From Pseudeuparius sepicola (Eukaryota; Arthropoda; Insecta; Coleoptera; Anthribidae): a DNA stretch of 64,000 nucleotides. Both the position numbers and the translations under genes were made by a program. The DNA lies in the NCBI GenBank assembly GCA_963920635.1, contig OY987298.1:36239787-36303786 (forward strand). Direction: 5' to 3'. Positions 63,561 through 64,000 of the stretch are shown one piece after another. Numbering within the stretch: the stretch's first letter is position 1; each line of letters opens with the position of its first letter. A model generated the notes under the pieces. That model worked only from the letters and a program-made list of their open reading frames with translations. It made no database searches and had not been told where the DNA came from.

Positions 63561-63985
63561 TTTTTTTTGAAGATTTTTGAAAGTTTCATTTTTGTGAAAA
63601 GGTGCGAAATTCCTTTTCAAGTATTATAATAAATATTATTATAAAAAGTTGTCAGTTTTGTTTTTGTATCCAAAACGATTTTAAGGTTTTCTTTCTATGA
63701 ATAGATATTATTTTAAAGTATTCAGATTATAATAATGATTTTTATTAAAAAAATTTAGATTAGGTCCTCTGTTTTTTTTGAAGATTTTTGAAAGTTTCAT
63801 TTTTGTGAAAAGGTGCGAAATTCCTTTTCAAGTATTATAATAAATATTATTATAAAAAGTTGTCAGTTTTGTTTTTGTATCCAAAACGATTTTAAGGTTT
63901 TCTTTCTATGAATAGATATTATTTTAAAGTATTCAGATTATAATAATGATTTTATTAAAAAAATCGCTTTGAACAAAACCATGAT
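63561..63985 (+). repeat. tandem duplication, 211-bp unit
   Basis: 63561-63770 and 63772-63985 are almost identical: GAAGATTTTTGAAAGTTTCA, AGGTGCGAAATTCC, TCCAAAACGATTTTAAGG. Unit offset is 211 bp. Very recent, or an assembly duplicate. The second copy ends in the GATTTTATTAAAAAAATCGC word also present at 62405-62430. Confidence 0.8.
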
Positions 63986-64000
63986 TTTAATCAACTGATT

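Overview
The window looks like an AT-rich insect nuclear chromosome. It has spliced genes with GT-AG introns, a Toutatis-type BAZ2 protein, and introns packed with Penelope-like, Jockey/CR1-like, Ty3/gypsy, Tc1/mariner-like, hAT-like and PIF/Harbinger-like mobile DNA. The order or species cannot be fixed from the sequence alone. Everything here comes from reading; no database search was run.

Two host genes are visible, both on the + strand. From 4467 to 52594 lie sixteen coding exons of a BAZ2A/BAZ2B/Toutatis homologue, a chromatin-remodeller regulatory subunit. Exon phases join without conflict into 1666 residues plus the stop. The order is basic AT-hook-like segment, TAM/MBD, charged coiled coil (including three very small symmetric exons), DDT, WHIM segments, two PHD fingers and a C-terminal bromodomain. 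The extreme N-terminus lies upstream of the window. A 3' UTR with several AATAAA signals follows to about 53640. From 60267 to the right edge are the first two coding exons of a succinate dehydrogenase flavoprotein (SdhA)-like gene, with a divergent N-terminus; the rest lies outside.

Almost everything else is repeat. 1-4450: decayed LINE pieces, a foldback and a SINE-like repeat. Intron 5565-11478: MITEs and a minus-strand LINE interrupted by a 602-bp TIR element and by a 27-bp hAT-like insertion with a perfect 8-bp target duplication. Introns 11678-23453: MITEs, a pogo/CENP-B-type HTH reading frame and a 1.4-kb near-perfect palindrome. Intron 25334-39943: a 5.76-kb Ty3/gypsy element on the minus strand (gag, pol, PBS, PPT, 206-bp LTRs, and an in-phase -1 slippery heptamer), a LINE tail, and an 806-bp foldback next to the following exon. 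Intron 40152-49053: two long-TIR elements, one holding a foldback arm and a Penelope fragment, the other holding a 2-kb element with 35-bp TIRs and unrecognised open frames. Intron 51582-52437: a PIF/Harbinger-like element. The space between the genes: Penelope GIY-YIG debris, a hammerhead-like core, tRNA-Ala- and 5S-like SINE sequence, and several hairpins.

A recurring theme is three distinct TA-flanked, CAGGG-ended long-TIR families, each keeping only the C-terminal tail of a related DDE transposase. Apart from the two host genes, no gene appears intact and functional. The closest is the gypsy element, whose integrase frame is broken once.
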